Shown: positions 30,598 to 39,220, counted from the first letter of the stretch. The stretch: DNA of 64,000 nucleotides from Streptomyces sp. NBC_00224 (GCF_041435195.1 NZ_CP108106.1:2232001-2296000), one strand, 5' to 3'. Made by a program: numbers and translations. Notes: a model not told the origin generated them from the sequence alone.

Positions 30598-32574
30598 TCA
30601 GACCTGCGCCCGCTCCTCGACGACCTTGAGCAGCTTGGCGATCGCCTCGTCGACCGGGACGCCGTTCTCCTGCGAACCGTCGCGGTAGCGGAACGACACC
30701 GCACCGGCGGCCATGTCCTCGTCACCCGCGATGATCATGAACGGAACCTTGGCCTTCTGCTGGTTCCTGATCTTCTTCTGCATCCGGTCCGAGGACGCGT
30801 CGACCTCGACCCGCAGCCCCTTCTTCCGCGCATCGGCGGCGAACTTCTGCAGGTACTCGACGTGCGCGTCACCGATCGGGATGCCGACCGCCTGGACCGG
30901 GGCCAGCCACGGCGGCATGGCGCCCGCGTAGTGCTCCAGGAGGACCGCGAAGAACCGCTCGATGGAGCCGAACAGCGCGCGGTGGATCATGACGGGGCGC
31001 TGCTTGGTGCCGTCCGGGCCGGTGTACTCCAGGTCGAAGCGCTCCGGCAGGTTGAAGTCGAGCTGCACGGTCGACATCTGCCAGGTACGGCCGATGGCGT
31101 CCTTGCACTGCACCGAGATCTTCGGGCCGTAGAAGGCGGCGCCGCCCGGGTCCGGGACCAGCGGGAGGCCCTGCTTCTCGGCCACCTGCCGCAGGGTCTC
31201 GGTGGCCTCCTCCCAGATCTCGTCCGAGCCGACGAACTTCTCCGGGTCCTTGGTGGACAGCTCCAGGTAGAAGTCGGTCAGACCGTAGTCGCGCAGCAGG
31301 TTCAGGACGAAGGTGAGGGTGCGGTCCAGCTCCTCCGCCATCTGCTCCTTGGTGCAGTAGATGTGCGCGTCGTCCTGGGTGAAGCCACGGGCCCGGGTCA
31401 GGCCGTGCACGACGCCCGACTTCTCGTACCGGTACACGGTGCCGAACTCGAACAGGCGCAGCGGCAGCTCACGGTAGGACCGGCCGCGCGCGTCGAAGAT
31501 CAGGTTGTGCATCGGGCAGTTCATGGGCTTGAGGTAGTAGTCCACGCCCTCGTCGAGCTGCATGGGCGGGTACATGCCGTCGGCGTACCAGTCCAGGTGA
31601 CCCGAGGTCTCGAAGAGCTTCCCCTTGGTGGCGTGCGGGGTGTAGACGAACTCGTAGCCCTCCTCCTCGTGCCTGCGGCGCGAGTAGTCCTCCATGACCC
31701 GGCGGATGATGCCGCCCTTGGGGTGGAAGACGGCCAGGCCGGAGCCGATCTGCTCCGGGATGGAGAACAGGTCGAGCTCGGCGCCGAGCTTGCGGTGGTC
31801 GCGCTTCTCGGCCTCGGCCAGGAATTCGAGGTGCGCCTTCAGCTCGTCCTTGGAGGGCCAGGCGGTCCCGTAGATGCGCTGGAGCATCGGGTTCTTCTCG
31901 CTGCCGCGCCAGTAGGCGGCGGCGTTGCGCATCAGCTTGAAGGCCGGGATGTTGCGGGTGGTCGGCAGGTGCGGACCCCGGCAGAGGTCCTTCCAGCACA
32001 GGTCGCCGGTCTTGGCGTCCAGGTTGTCGTAGATGGTCAGCTCGCCGCCGCCCACCTCGACGTCCGCGCCGTCGTCGCTCGAAGCGGAACCCTTGATGCC
32101 GATGAGCTCCAGCTTGTACGGCTCGCCTCCGAGCTCCTCGCGGGCGGCCTCGTCGGTGACCACCCGGCGGGAGAACTTCTGCCCCCGCTTCTGGATCTCC
32201 TGCATCTTCTTCTCGATGGCCTTGAGGTCCTCCGGGGTGAAGGGCCGTGCCACGTCGAAGTCGTAGTAGAAGCCGTCCCGGACCGGCGGGCCGATGCCCA
32301 GCTTGGCCTCGGGGAAGAGCTCCTGGACGGCCTGGGCCATCACATGGGCGGTGGAGTGGCGCAGGATGTTGAGGCCGTCCTCGGAGGAGATCTCGACGGG
32401 CTCGACCTCCTCGCCGTCCTTCACCTCGTACGCGAGGTCCTTCAGCTCGCCGGCCACGCGGGCCGCGACGATGGTGCGCTCACCGGCGAAGAGCTCGGCA
32501 GCCGTAGTGCCCGTCGTCACCACGCGCTCTTCCCGCTCGGAATCGCGTTGGATGATCACACGGACGTCTGACAC
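30598..32574 (-). CDS. thrS: Threonyl-tRNA synthetase
   Basis: 658 residues, class II. Domains in order: N-terminal TGS (about 1-60), the editing domain with [11 protein letters not shown] (HxxxH) near 73, the catalytic core with motif 2 around [10 protein letters not shown] and [16 protein letters not shown], and a C-terminal anticodon-binding domain. The ATG start is normal. The 140-bp leader shows no T-box that I can recognise. Confidence 0.97.
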   Translation of the reverse strand: MSDVRVIIQRDSEREERVVTTGTTAAELFAGERTIVAARVAGELKDLAYEVKDGEEVEPVEISSEDGLNILRHSTAHVMAQAVQELFPEAKLGIGPPVRDGFYYDFDVARPFTPEDLKAIEKKMQEIQKRGQKFSRRVVTDEAAREELGGEPYKLELIGIKGSASSDDGADVEVGGGELTIYDNLDAKTGDLCWKDLCRGPHLPTTRNIPAFKLMRNAAAYWRGSEKNPMLQRIYGTAWPSKDELKAHLEFLAEAEKRDHRKLGAELDLFSIPEQIGSGLAVFHPKGGIIRRVMEDYSRRRHEEEGYEFVYTPHATKGKLFETSGHLDWYADGMYPPMQLDEGVDYYLKPMNCPMHNLIFDARGRSYRELPLRLFEFGTVYRYEKSGVVHGLTRARGFTQDDAHIYCTKEQMAEELDRTLTFVLNLLRDYGLTDFYLELSTKDPEKFVGSDEIWEEATETLRQVAEKQGLPLVPDPGGAAFYGPKISVQCKDAIGRTWQMSTVQLDFNLPERFDLEYTGPDGTKQRPVMIHRALFGSIERFFAVLLEHYAGAMPPWLAPVQAVGIPIGDAHVEYLQKFAADARKKGLRVEVDASSDRMQKKIRNQQKAKVPFMIIAGDEDMAAGAVSFRYRDGSQENGVPVDEAIAKLLKVVEERAQV

Positions 32575-32715
32575 CGGTCTCTCCTGACTGAAGGGGGCGC
32601 ACCAGATTCATCTTCAGATGCGAGATGAATCCTACCGAGCCGGTAGGGCCGGTCGCGAAACGGTTTGTACGACGCCGCCCGCGAAGCCGCCCGCACCGGG
32701 ACCCGCGCCCCCGCC

Positions 32716-33912
32716 TCACTCCTCCCCCGTGCACGCCTCCTCGAAGAAGGCCATGCTCTCCATGGTCCCCTGGATCGACTTCATCAAGCGGTCCCGCTCC
32801 GCGTCGTCCACCTGGACCGGCACCACCCCGGTCGCCCCGGCGAGCCGACGGAAGCCGCCCCGGCTCTCCAGTCGCCCGGCCACCCTGATCGGCAGGCCTA
32901 CGAGGTGGGCGTGGCCCGCGATCCGGTAGGCCTCCTCGTCCAGCTGCATCCGTACGTACGGGATCTCCGCGCCCGCCAGGACCCGCAGCCGTACCGTCCC
33001 CGGGCCGCGCGGGCCCGAGCGCCGCAGCCGGACCACCGCGCCGGTGACCCGGACCGGCAGCGAGGGCTCGGCGCCGAGGTAGCGCGCCCCGGCCTCGCGC
33101 AGCGCGGGCAGGTCGCCGGGCGAGAACTCCACCGGTTCGGGGCGCGGCGCGCACCCGGCCGGGACGCCCGCCGCCGGGGCCCACTCCAGGGCGACCCGGA
33201 CGCCCTCCGAGCCCGACACCAGGGCGACGACGGCCTCGGTGAGCTCGCGGCTGGCGCCCGCCCCGACGGCCGCGTCGAACGCCTCCATGCCGCCGGTGGT
33301 GCGGCGGTAGTCGATGGCCTCGCGGACCGCGTACAGCGCCTCGTAGAGCTGGACCACCACCGCGCGGCCCGGCTCCACGGGGACGAACGCGGTGAGCCGC
33401 CCGCCCGGTGCCGGGCCGACCAGGACGCCGTCGAGCGCGGCCAGTGCCTGTCTGCGGTGGCGGGCGCCGTAGTACCCGGCCCGGCCGCGCACGGCGAGCG
33501 CGCCCGCCAGGAGCATCCGGTGGGCGGCGCCCCGCAGCCGCTCCTGCTCGGTCCAGGGGGCGGCGCCGGAGGGGGCCGGCGGGGTGTCGCGCCACCAGCG
33601 GACCTCGTCGCTGGGCACGGCGAGCGAGACCAGCACCTCGCGCGCGGACGGCGCCGCCGAGCGGGCCAGCGCGGTGAGCGCCTCGCCGATCAGGTCCTCG
33701 CTGTCGGGGTACGCGCGGCTGTCGGGCACCAGCAGGCTCGTGCCGGAGCCGCCGCCCCCGGGCGGGGTCCAGCGCGCGTACCGCCCGGCCGCGCTGCCGC
33801 GCCGCTGCCAGCCGTGCCGGTGCAGCAGCACCCCGAGCACGGCCGGGTCCACCTGTGCCGGAACCGGCTCCACCGTCTCCGGCCCGCCGAACTCCCCGCT
33901 CGACAGACGCAT
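32716..33912 (-). CDS. Unknown protein coupled to a DUF4365 gene
   Basis: 398 residues, Ala/Arg/Gly-rich. No domain recognised. The first ~50 residues hold a Trp/Arg-rich segment (VLLHRHGWQRRG), the middle is helical (QLYEALYAVREAIDYRRTTGGM) and the last ~100 look like a small beta fold (LPVRVTGAVVRLRRSG; VGLPIRVAGRLESRGGF). No membrane helices or signal peptide. Its ATG shares a base with the stop of the DUF4365 gene (TGATG), so the two products are translated together and may work together. Confidence 0.75.
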   Translation of the reverse strand: MRLSSGEFGGPETVEPVPAQVDPAVLGVLLHRHGWQRRGSAAGRYARWTPPGGGGSGTSLLVPDSRAYPDSEDLIGEALTALARSAAPSAREVLVSLAVPSDEVRWWRDTPPAPSGAAPWTEQERLRGAAHRMLLAGALAVRGRAGYYGARHRRQALAALDGVLVGPAPGGRLTAFVPVEPGRAVVVQLYEALYAVREAIDYRRTTGGMEAFDAAVGAGASRELTEAVVALVSGSEGVRVALEWAPAAGVPAGCAPRPEPVEFSPGDLPALREAGARYLGAEPSLPVRVTGAVVRLRRSGPRGPGTVRLRVLAGAEIPYVRMQLDEEAYRIAGHAHLVGLPIRVAGRLESRGGFRRLAGATGVVPVQVDDAERDRLMKSIQGTMESMAFFEEACTGEE

Positions 33913-34478
33913 CAGGGCCTCCCTCCCACCCCGACCCGGGTCATGATCTCGCAGAGCGCGTGATCGTCGAAGATCCGCGAGGTCGGTATCCGCACTGTGG
34001 TCCTGCGCCGCCCGGTCACCGCGTGGCCGGCCAGGTTGGTCCAGTAGCAGCAGTGCCGCAGCGCGAGCCGGTCGTGGCCCGCGCGCAGCCACTCGTCCCG
34101 GCTCCTGGGCACGAGCATCACGACCAGGATCTTGTGCACCGACACGGGTGTGCGGGCCAGCTTCACCAGGTGCTCGTTGTCGAGGGTGAAGGAGAAGGCC
34201 CCGCCCGGCGGGTGCGGCGGGATCTGGTACGTGCACTTGAGCTGCACCTTGATCGTGACTTCGTCGTCGACGGTGTGGCCGGGGGCGCTGTGGCTCACGT
34301 GCCAGTCGATTCCGTTGTCCGGAAAGGGCTGCGAGAGCGAACACCCGGCGGCGGCCGCCACGGCGTGGAGGTAGCCCACCTGGAGGGTCTCCATGCAGGC
34401 GGTGGTGGCGAGTGAGCCGCGCGGCGGGGCGATCCGCTCGGGCATCAGCCCGCCCGGCTCGGGCTGCGCGATCGCCAT
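33912..34478 (-). CDS. DUF4365-domain protein, likely PD-(D/E)XK nuclease fold
   Basis: 188 residues. The region 25-175 reads as DUF4365: an N-terminal helix, NGIDWHV with Asp58, then a strand with KVQLK (Gln79-x-Lys81), the D...(E/Q)xK arrangement of PD-(D/E)XK nucleases, and further alternating strands and helices. Such domains occur in restriction and defence proteins, but this copy is small and stands alone. The ATG at 34478 is chosen; a GTG at 34517 would add 13 residues. It is divergent from the exonuclease gene. Confidence 0.72.
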   Translation of the reverse strand: MAIAQPEPGGLMPERIAPPRGSLATTACMETLQVGYLHAVAAAAGCSLSQPFPDNGIDWHVSHSAPGHTVDDEVTIKVQLKCTYQIPPHPPGGAFSFTLDNEHLVKLARTPVSVHKILVVMLVPRSRDEWLRAGHDRLALRHCCYWTNLAGHAVTGRRRTTVRIPTSRIFDDHALCEIMTRVGVGGRP

Positions 34479-34618
34479 GGCCGTCGTACGCCTTCCGTCA
34501 ACTTGCGGGCCCGTCACCTGTGTTGTTGCCGGAGGGCGTACGCCGCAAACGGCCCGGGTATCACGGAATCGGGCAGGGGACGCACGCCATCTGCCAAGGG
34601 CACAAAGGGAGTTGAACC

Positions 34619-35344
34619 ATGACGTGCTGGTATGAAGGCCCCCTGGCCGCTTTCGACACCGAGACGACCGGCGTGGACGTGGAGCGGGACCGCATGGTCT
34701 CGGCCGCCCTGGTGGTCCAGGACGGACCGGGTTCGCGGCCCCGGGCGACGCGCTGGCTGGTGAACCCGGGCATATCCGTGCCGGAGGGCGCGACCGCCGT
34801 CCACGGGCTCACCGACGAGCACCTCCAGCTGAACGGGCGGTGGCCCGCGCCGGTGATGGAGGAGGTGGCCAGGGCGCTGGCGGAGGAGTGCGCGGCGGGG
34901 CGGCCAGTGGTGGTGATGAACGCGCCGTTCGACCTCACGCTGCTTGACCGGGAGTTGAGGCGCCACCGCGCCTCGTCGCTGGCGCGCTATCTGGACGGGG
35001 CGCCGCTGCGGGTCCTCGATCCCCGGGTCCTCGACAAGCACCTGGACCGCTACCGCAAGGGCCGCCGCACCCTCACCGATCTGTGCGCGCACTACGGTGT
35101 GACGCTGGACAGCGCGCACGACGCGGCGGCGGACGCGCTGGCCGCGCTGGAGGTCGTACGGGCGGTGGGGCGCCGGTACGCGGCGCGCCTTGAGCGGCTC
35201 ACCCCGGCGGAGATCCACACCCTGCAGACCGGCTGGCACGCGGCCCAGGCGCGGGGCCTGCAGGCGTGGTTCACGCGCAACGGCACCCCGGAGGCGGTGG
35301 ATCCGGCGTGGCCGTTGCGGCCCGAGCTGCCGGCGGCGGCCTGA
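34619..35344 (+). CDS. DnaQ-family 3'-5' exonuclease
   Basis: 241 residues with the DEDDh exonuclease motifs: AAFDTETTG (Exo I, acidic pair), NAPFDLTLLD (Exo II) and HDAAADALAAL (Exo III, His and Asp). It resembles DNA polymerase III epsilon-like proteins of actinobacteria but carries no other domain; the C-terminal ~60 residues are helical. It probably trims 3' ends of DNA or RNA. The ATG follows GGGAG at 8 nt. Confidence 0.9.
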   Translation: MTCWYEGPLAAFDTETTGVDVERDRMVSAALVVQDGPGSRPRATRWLVNPGISVPEGATAVHGLTDEHLQLNGRWPAPVMEEVARALAEECAAGRPVVVMNAPFDLTLLDRELRRHRASSLARYLDGAPLRVLDPRVLDKHLDRYRKGRRTLTDLCAHYGVTLDSAHDAAADALAALEVVRAVGRRYAARLERLTPAEIHTLQTGWHAAQARGLQAWFTRNGTPEAVDPAWPLRPELPAAA

Positions 35345-35370
35345 CCGGCGGACCGGCCGTCAGATGCGGA

Positions 35371-35401
35371 AAGGCCGGTCCGTCGATGACGGACCGGCCT
35401 T
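35371..35401. terminator. Terminator between exonuclease gene and tRNA-Val
   Basis: A 14-bp perfect stem with a GAT loop, A-rich on one side and T-rich on the other. It serves the convergent exonuclease gene and tRNA-Val(CAC). Confidence 0.75.
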
Positions 35402-35408
35402 CTCCCGG

Positions 35409-35480
35409 TGGGCGATACTGGGTTCGAACCAGTGACCTCTTCGGTGTGAACGAAGCGCTCTCCCACTGAGCTAATCGCCC
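35409..35480 (-). tRNA. tRNA-Val(CAC), copy 1
   Basis: A 72-nt cloverleaf on the minus strand. The acceptor stem GGGCGAT pairs with ATCGCCC, the D arm is GCTC/GAGC, the anticodon loop TTCACAC gives CAC (reads GTG), the T arm is ACTGG/CCAGT with TTCGAAC, and the discriminator is A. The 3' CCA is not fully encoded. Confidence 0.95.
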
Positions 35481-35519
35481 GGGAACGGACTGAACCATAC
35501 AGGCCCGGACGGCCCGGGT

Positions 35520-35981
35520 TCAAACTCCGTTCAGGACAGCCGTCAGCCCCCGCCGCCCGGCGCGCATCATCAGGGCGTGGTTGGCGAGGAAGACGGGCCG
35601 CCCGGGGACGGCGAGCCGCCGCATCAGCGGCTTGCGCACCTCGACCTCCTGCTCGTACACCGCGCGCGTGCCGCCGCCGCAGGCGCTCAGCGTCCAGCGC
35701 GCCCAGCCGTCCAGGTCGCCGCTCATGGCCACTTCCAGGACGCCGGCCGCCTCGTCGCGGCGCCGCTCGCGGGCGGTGACGACCAGGTCGTACGGCAGGA
35801 GGGAGCGGAACCTGGCGGTGCCGGTGCGGTCGTCGACGGCGGTCACCTCGCGTATCTGCGGCCACCAGTGCGGATACGCCTCGGCGCGCTCCAGGACCGC
35901 GTAGACGGCGGCGGGCGGGGCGGGCAGGTGCCAGACGCTGCGGAACCGGTAGTGGCTCCAGCCCGCGGTTCTCGGCTTCAT
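35520..35981 (-). CDS. SRPBCC-fold (polyketide cyclase/START-like) protein
   Basis: 153 residues, one helix-grip domain: an N-terminal strand with WHLPAPPAAVYAVLE, a helix with YPHWWPQIREV, then antiparallel strands and a long C-terminal helix. These proteins bind hydrophobic ligands, but no ligand can be inferred. It sits between two identical tRNA-Val genes on the same strand. The ATG start is clear. Confidence 0.85.
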   Translation of the reverse strand: MKPRTAGWSHYRFRSVWHLPAPPAAVYAVLERAEAYPHWWPQIREVTAVDDRTGTARFRSLLPYDLVVTARERRRDEAAGVLEVAMSGDLDGWARWTLSACGGGTRAVYEQEVEVRKPLMRRLAVPGRPVFLANHALMMRAGRRGLTAVLNGV

Positions 35982-36042
35982 GGTTCAAGTCTGCGCCGGG
36001 GGGCGGGAAGTACACCGGCAGATGACCGGGCTCTCCGGAACG

Positions 36043-36082
36043 CCGAAGGCCCGGAGATCGTTGTCGATCTCCGGGCCTTCGG
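36043..36082 (-). terminator. Terminator after tRNA-Val copy 2
   Basis: An 18-bp perfect stem around TTGT, 6 bp downstream of the mature tRNA end on the minus strand. Confidence 0.85.
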
Positions 36083-36088
36083 TCCGGG

Positions 36089-36160
36089 TGGGCGATACTG
36101 GGTTCGAACCAGTGACCTCTTCGGTGTGAACGAAGCGCTCTCCCACTGAGCTAATCGCCC
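36089..36160 (-). tRNA. tRNA-Val(CAC), copy 2
   Basis: Identical over all 72 nt to the copy at 35409-35480, with the same CAC anticodon. It has its own strong terminator. Confidence 0.95.
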
Positions 36161-36223
36161 GGGCGCACCGCAAACATTACCGCATGTCAGCGGGGCGTTT
36201 GACCATGGTGGCCGGTCCCGCCG

Positions 36224-36634
36224 TCACTCGTTGATCTTCCACGGCATGACGAGTCCGAACTTCCAGAGGTAGACCGTGGCGAGCGCCGCGACGATCACCA
36301 GGGCGATCGCCGTGAGGATGATGTTCCGCCGCCGCACCCTGGGATCGAGGGCCCGCTGGGCGGCCTCGGTGACCTTCCGCCTGGTCCAGCGCAGCACCAG
36401 CTGGGCCCAGACGAACTCGGTCGCCCAGATCGCCATACCGCCGAAGATCACCAGCCATCCGGGGCCGGGCAGCGGAAGCATGATGATGCCCGCCACGACC
36501 ACCGCGAGGCCCACTATGAAGACGCCGACCTGCCAGCTCAGATGGAGCGGCCTGGACGCCTTGATGAAGGCGGGCGCCCGCGATCCCAGGACCGCCTCCG
36601 GCGCACCGGCCTGCTCGTCACTCCCCGTATTCAT
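36224..36634 (-). CDS. PGPGW-motif transmembrane protein (TIGR02611 type)
   Basis: 136 residues with three membrane helices. The signature LPLPGPGWLVIFGG follows the first (VGVFIVGLAVVVAGIIM), and a basic loop (RWTRRKVTEAAQR) separates the second from the C-terminal helix. The family is conserved in actinobacteria without known function. The ATG at 36634 gives a short acidic N-terminus; longer upstream extensions look non-coding. It is divergent from ssgB. Confidence 0.85.
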   Translation of the reverse strand: MNTGSDEQAGAPEAVLGSRAPAFIKASRPLHLSWQVGVFIVGLAVVVAGIIMLPLPGPGWLVIFGGMAIWATEFVWAQLVLRWTRRKVTEAAQRALDPRVRRRNIILTAIALVIVAALATVYLWKFGLVMPWKINE

Positions 36635-36824
36635 GCGCTCCAACCTACCCGACCGCGGACCCTCACCAGAATGGCCGCATAACCCAAAGTAATACTCCGC
36701 CGTACGAGCTACCTGAACGACCGCAAAACGGCCAGAGGGGTTTACAACGGCACCGTAGGTGGCATGTCGATTTCGCCGACGTGCGAATCCCCGAGCGCAC
36801 ACTGAGCGAAAGGCCCTGGCGCTT

Positions 36825-37238
36825 ATGAACACCACGGTCAGCTGCGAGCTGCACCTGCGCCTCGTTGTGTCGAGCGAGTCCTCACTGCCTGTACCCGCGG
36901 GCCTGCGGTATGACACGGCCGATCCCTACGCCGTGCACGCCACCTTCCACACCGGAGCCGAGGAGACCGTCGAGTGGGTGTTCGCCCGCGACCTTCTCGC
37001 CGAGGGCCTGCACCGGCCCACCGGCACCGGAGACGTCAGAGTCTGGCCGTCGCGCAGTCACGGCCAGGGCGTCGTCTGCATCGCCCTCAGCTCCCCGGAA
37101 GGAGAGGCCCTGCTCGAAGCCCCTGCGCGGGCTCTGGAGTCGTTCCTCAAGCGGACCGACGCCGCGGTGCCACCGGGCACCGAGCACCGTCACTTCGATC
37201 TGGACACGGAGCTCTCGCACATCCTGGCGGAGAACTGA
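36825..37238 (+). CDS. ssgB: Sporulation septation protein SsgB
   Basis: 137 residues and, from memory, almost identical to S. coelicolor SsgB, including MNTTVSCELHLRLVVSSESS and VFARDLLAEGLHRPTGTGDV. SsgB is an SsgA-like protein that marks sporulation division sites and recruits FtsZ in aerial hyphae. An in-frame start at 36759 exists, but the ATG at 36825 gives the known protein. The 190-bp upstream region is less GC-rich than its neighbours and should hold developmentally controlled promoters; I could not fix a promoter with confidence. Confidence 0.97.
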   Translation: MNTTVSCELHLRLVVSSESSLPVPAGLRYDTADPYAVHATFHTGAEETVEWVFARDLLAEGLHRPTGTGDVRVWPSRSHGQGVVCIALSSPEGEALLEAPARALESFLKRTDAAVPPGTEHRHFDLDTELSHILAEN

Positions 37239-37256
37239 GCCAGACCGAGAACCGCA

Positions 37257-37287
37257 CGGCGCCGTCCGACTCGGGGAGACGGCGCCG
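37257..37287 (+). terminator. First hairpin after ssgB
   Basis: A 10-bp perfect GC-rich stem with an 11-nt loop, 18 bp after the ssgB stop. Confidence 0.6.
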
Positions 37288-37333
37288 CGCGGACACCCGC
37301 ATAGGCACGCCCACCGCATAGCCACTCCACCGA

Positions 37334-37367
37334 CGCCCGTCCCGCGAAGACCCTCGCGGGACGGGCG
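37334..37367 (+). terminator. Second hairpin after ssgB
   Basis: A 14-bp perfect stem with a 6-nt loop, about 95 bp past ssgB and 78 bp before the CGNR gene. With the first hairpin it should isolate ssgB. Confidence 0.75.
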
Positions 37368-37445
37368 CCGGTGCGCTCGCGCCCGAGCCGCTAGAGTCAC
37401 CGGGCATCGGCGGGCACCGGCCCGCAGCAGGCCAGGGAGCGAATC

Positions 37446-38003
37446 GTGCTGATCCCTCACGACACCCGGATCGCCCTCGACATGGTGGTCGATCTGGTGA
37501 ACACCTCGCCGGAGAGCGAGGAGCCCGACCGGCTCGCCGACATCGAGGCGCTGGACGGCTTCGTACGGGACCACGACATCAGCGGCGTGCAGAGCCTCAC
37601 GGCGCGCGACCTCTCCGGCGTACGGACCGTACGCGGCCGTTTCGCGGGTGTTTTCGAGGCGCCGGACGCCCGGGCCGCGGCCGGTCTCGTCAACGAGATC
37701 GTGGCCGAGGCGGGCACCACGCCCCAGCTCACCGACCACGACGGCTACGACTGGCACGTGCATTACTTCGCGCCCGGCGCCTCGATCGCGGACCACGTGG
37801 CCGCCGACGGCGGGATGGCGCTCGCGTTCATCGTGGTGGCGGGCGAGCATGAGCGGCTGCGCCGGTGCGAGGCGCCGGACTGCGGGCGGGCCTTCGTGGA
37901 CCTCTCCCGCAACCGCTCGCGCCGCTACTGCGACAGCCGCACCTGCGGGAACCGGCTGCACGTGGCCGCCTACCGGGCCCGGCGCAAGGAAGCGGCGGGC
38001 TGA
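37446..38003 (+). CDS. CGNR zinc-finger protein (ABATE-domain family)
   Basis: 185 residues. The C-terminal ~45 form a CGNR zinc finger: CEAPDCGRAF, then RYCDSRTCGNRLHVAAYR. The N-terminal part (about 1-130) fits the stress-induced ABATE domain usually paired with it. Members are presumed DNA-binding regulators. The GTG at 37446 follows AGGGAG. It stands alone on the plus strand. Confidence 0.87.
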   Translation: MLIPHDTRIALDMVVDLVNTSPESEEPDRLADIEALDGFVRDHDISGVQSLTARDLSGVRTVRGRFAGVFEAPDARAAAGLVNEIVAEAGTTPQLTDHDGYDWHVHYFAPGASIADHVAADGGMALAFIVVAGEHERLRRCEAPDCGRAFVDLSRNRSRRYCDSRTCGNRLHVAAYRARRKEAAG

Positions 38004-38047
38004 CCCGGGGCGCCGCCGCCCCGGGCGGGGCGCTCCCGTACCGCCGG

Positions 38048-38227
38048 TCACAACAGGTACAGGTCGTGCAGGGCCGCCATGAGCAGCAGGCAGCCGATCA
38101 CTCCGAGGAAGATCATCAGGGGTGGCTGCGAAAGGGCGAAGAGACAGCCGCGCGGCTCGTCGGCCGGGGGCGTGGCGTGCGGTTCTTCGGGCGGCGCGGG
38201 GACGTGCCCCGGGGAAGTGTCCAGCAT
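38048..38227 (-). CDS. Small single-pass membrane protein
   Basis: 59 residues: a Pro/Glu/Ala-rich N-terminal half and one hydrophobic helix near the C-terminus (PPLMIFLGVIGCLLLMAAL). The ATG at 38227 is chosen; an open frame extends to 38278. No good Shine-Dalgarno sequence is seen, so the start is uncertain. Function unknown. Confidence 0.6.
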   Translation of the reverse strand: MLDTSPGHVPAPPEEPHATPPADEPRGCLFALSQPPLMIFLGVIGCLLLMAALHDLYLL

Positions 38228-38403
38228 CTCGGGTGATGATGGACCAGCGGGGGCACCACGGGGCGCCAACACGCCCACTCGCAGCGGGAGTTACCTCGAT
38301 GTTGCCGGACCGGCGCCGCGCCGGCCGCCGTCCGGGCCCGCGCCGCGTCGACGCCGGGGGCGAATTGAGGGCCGGGGCCGGGAAACGGTTCCGGAATCGG
38401 GTG

Positions 38404-38417
38404 TGGGAGCGCTCCCG
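38404..38417. promoter_or_regulatory. CebR-type operator (LacI family)
   Basis: TGGGAGCGCTCCCG matches 13 of 14 positions of the known Streptomyces CebR box TGGGAGCGCTCCCA, which controls cellobiose uptake genes. No sugar transport gene is nearby. The site is 177 bp upstream of the small membrane-protein gene. A different LacI-family regulator could also use it. Confidence 0.5.
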
Positions 38418-38427
38418 TACGCTGGCC

Positions 38428-38482
38428 GGAATTCACTCCAACTGGAATTCCGCACACAGGAATTCATGACCGCGGAAATTCC
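38428..38482. repeat. Iteron-like GGAATTC direct repeats
   Basis: Three exact GGAATTC units start at 38428, 38444 and 38459, and a GGAAATTCC variant starts at 38474, so the steps are 16, 15 and 15 bp. The A/T content stands out in this genome. Confidence 0.65.
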
Positions 38483-38548
38483 CCGGTCAGGCCGGTCACG
38501 GCAAGTTATGGAGTGTCAGATTCCGACGCTCTTTCAGATTCCGCGCCG

Positions 38549-38589
38549 GGTTCCGTATCGGGTCCGGCCCCCTACCGGGGTTCCGTATC
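38549..38589. repeat. 30-bp-spaced direct repeat GGTTCCGTATC
   Basis: An 11-bp exact repeat at 38549-38559 and 38579-38589, each followed by similar CGG-rich sequence, just past the 3' end of the minus-strand gene ending at 38616. Confidence 0.5.
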
Positions 38590-38615
38590 CGGACGTACGC
38601 GCCCTCGGCTCCGGG

Positions 38616-39065
38616 TCAGATCCCGTGCTTCTTCAGGATCGCCTCGATGTCGCTGAAGTCCTCCGCGCCGCCGGACTTGCCCTTCGCCTTCGGGGCCGGC
38701 TGTGCGGCGGACCGGCGACCCGCGCCCAGAGAGGGTGCGGAGGCCGCCGGGGCGATCGCCTCTCCCCCGGCCGCCTCGGCCGCCCTGCGCTCCTTGCGGG
38801 TGCCACCCTCGGAGCGCCGCTCCACGAGCCGGGTGGCGGAGAAGAGCAGCCAGGCGATGCCGAGCAGGCCGAAGCCCGCCCAGACGCTCGGCTTGAACAC
38901 GATGCCGGACACCCATTCCACGACACCGGTCATGACCAGGGCCACGGGGACCAGCGAGTAGGCGGCGATCCGCGTGGCCGACAGGAAGCGCTTGCGGTAC
39001 GCCGTGACGACAGCGATGCCCAGTCCGGCCGCGGACGCGGCGGAGCAGACGGTCTCGGCAAGCAT
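38616..39065 (-). CDS. Multi-pass membrane protein with charged C-terminal tail
   Basis: 149 residues with three hydrophobic segments (about 3-21, 33-55 and 62-80: VCSAASAAGLGIAVVTAY, TRIAAYSLVPVALVMTGVVE, WAGFGLLGIAWLLFSATRLV) and a Lys/Ala/Glu tail ending FSDIEAILKKHGI. The ATG at 39065 has GGAGGA 6 nt upstream. Conserved-hypothetical in style; no function can be given. It is divergent from the DsbA-like gene. Confidence 0.8.
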   Translation of the reverse strand: MLAETVCSAASAAGLGIAVVTAYRKRFLSATRIAAYSLVPVALVMTGVVEWVSGIVFKPSVWAGFGLLGIAWLLFSATRLVERRSEGGTRKERRAAEAAGGEAIAPAASAPSLGAGRRSAAQPAPKAKGKSGGAEDFSDIEAILKKHGI

Positions 39066-39220
39066 CCGGTTCCTCCAGACATGGGGTGTGTGGCTCTTCC
39101 ATCCTGCACCGGAGCGGGCCGTCCGGGCCACGGTGCGCCAGGACATCAGGGAGATCTCGGGGGCAGATCCTCCCCAGGTCCCGGTTGGGGCCCGTCGGCC
39201 GGGGCTGGAAGACTGGCCCC

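Larger units (their letters stand above)
38228..38615. other. 388-bp gap with operator-like and repeated sequence
   Basis: No convincing gene. It is clearly less GC-rich around 38425-38560. It contains a CebR-type palindrome (38404-38417), four GGAATTC-like repeats (38428-38482) and a repeated GGTTCCGTATC (38549 and 38579). An open plus-strand frame crosses it but lacks a ribosome site and coding character. Confidence 0.6.

Noticed and set aside
32575..32715. T-box leader upstream of thrS
   Set aside because: No T-box sequence or specifier-loop pattern seen.
38466..38615. Small plus-strand gene starting at the ATG in the repeat region
   Set aside because: No ribosome site; the frame simply runs on antisense to the next gene.
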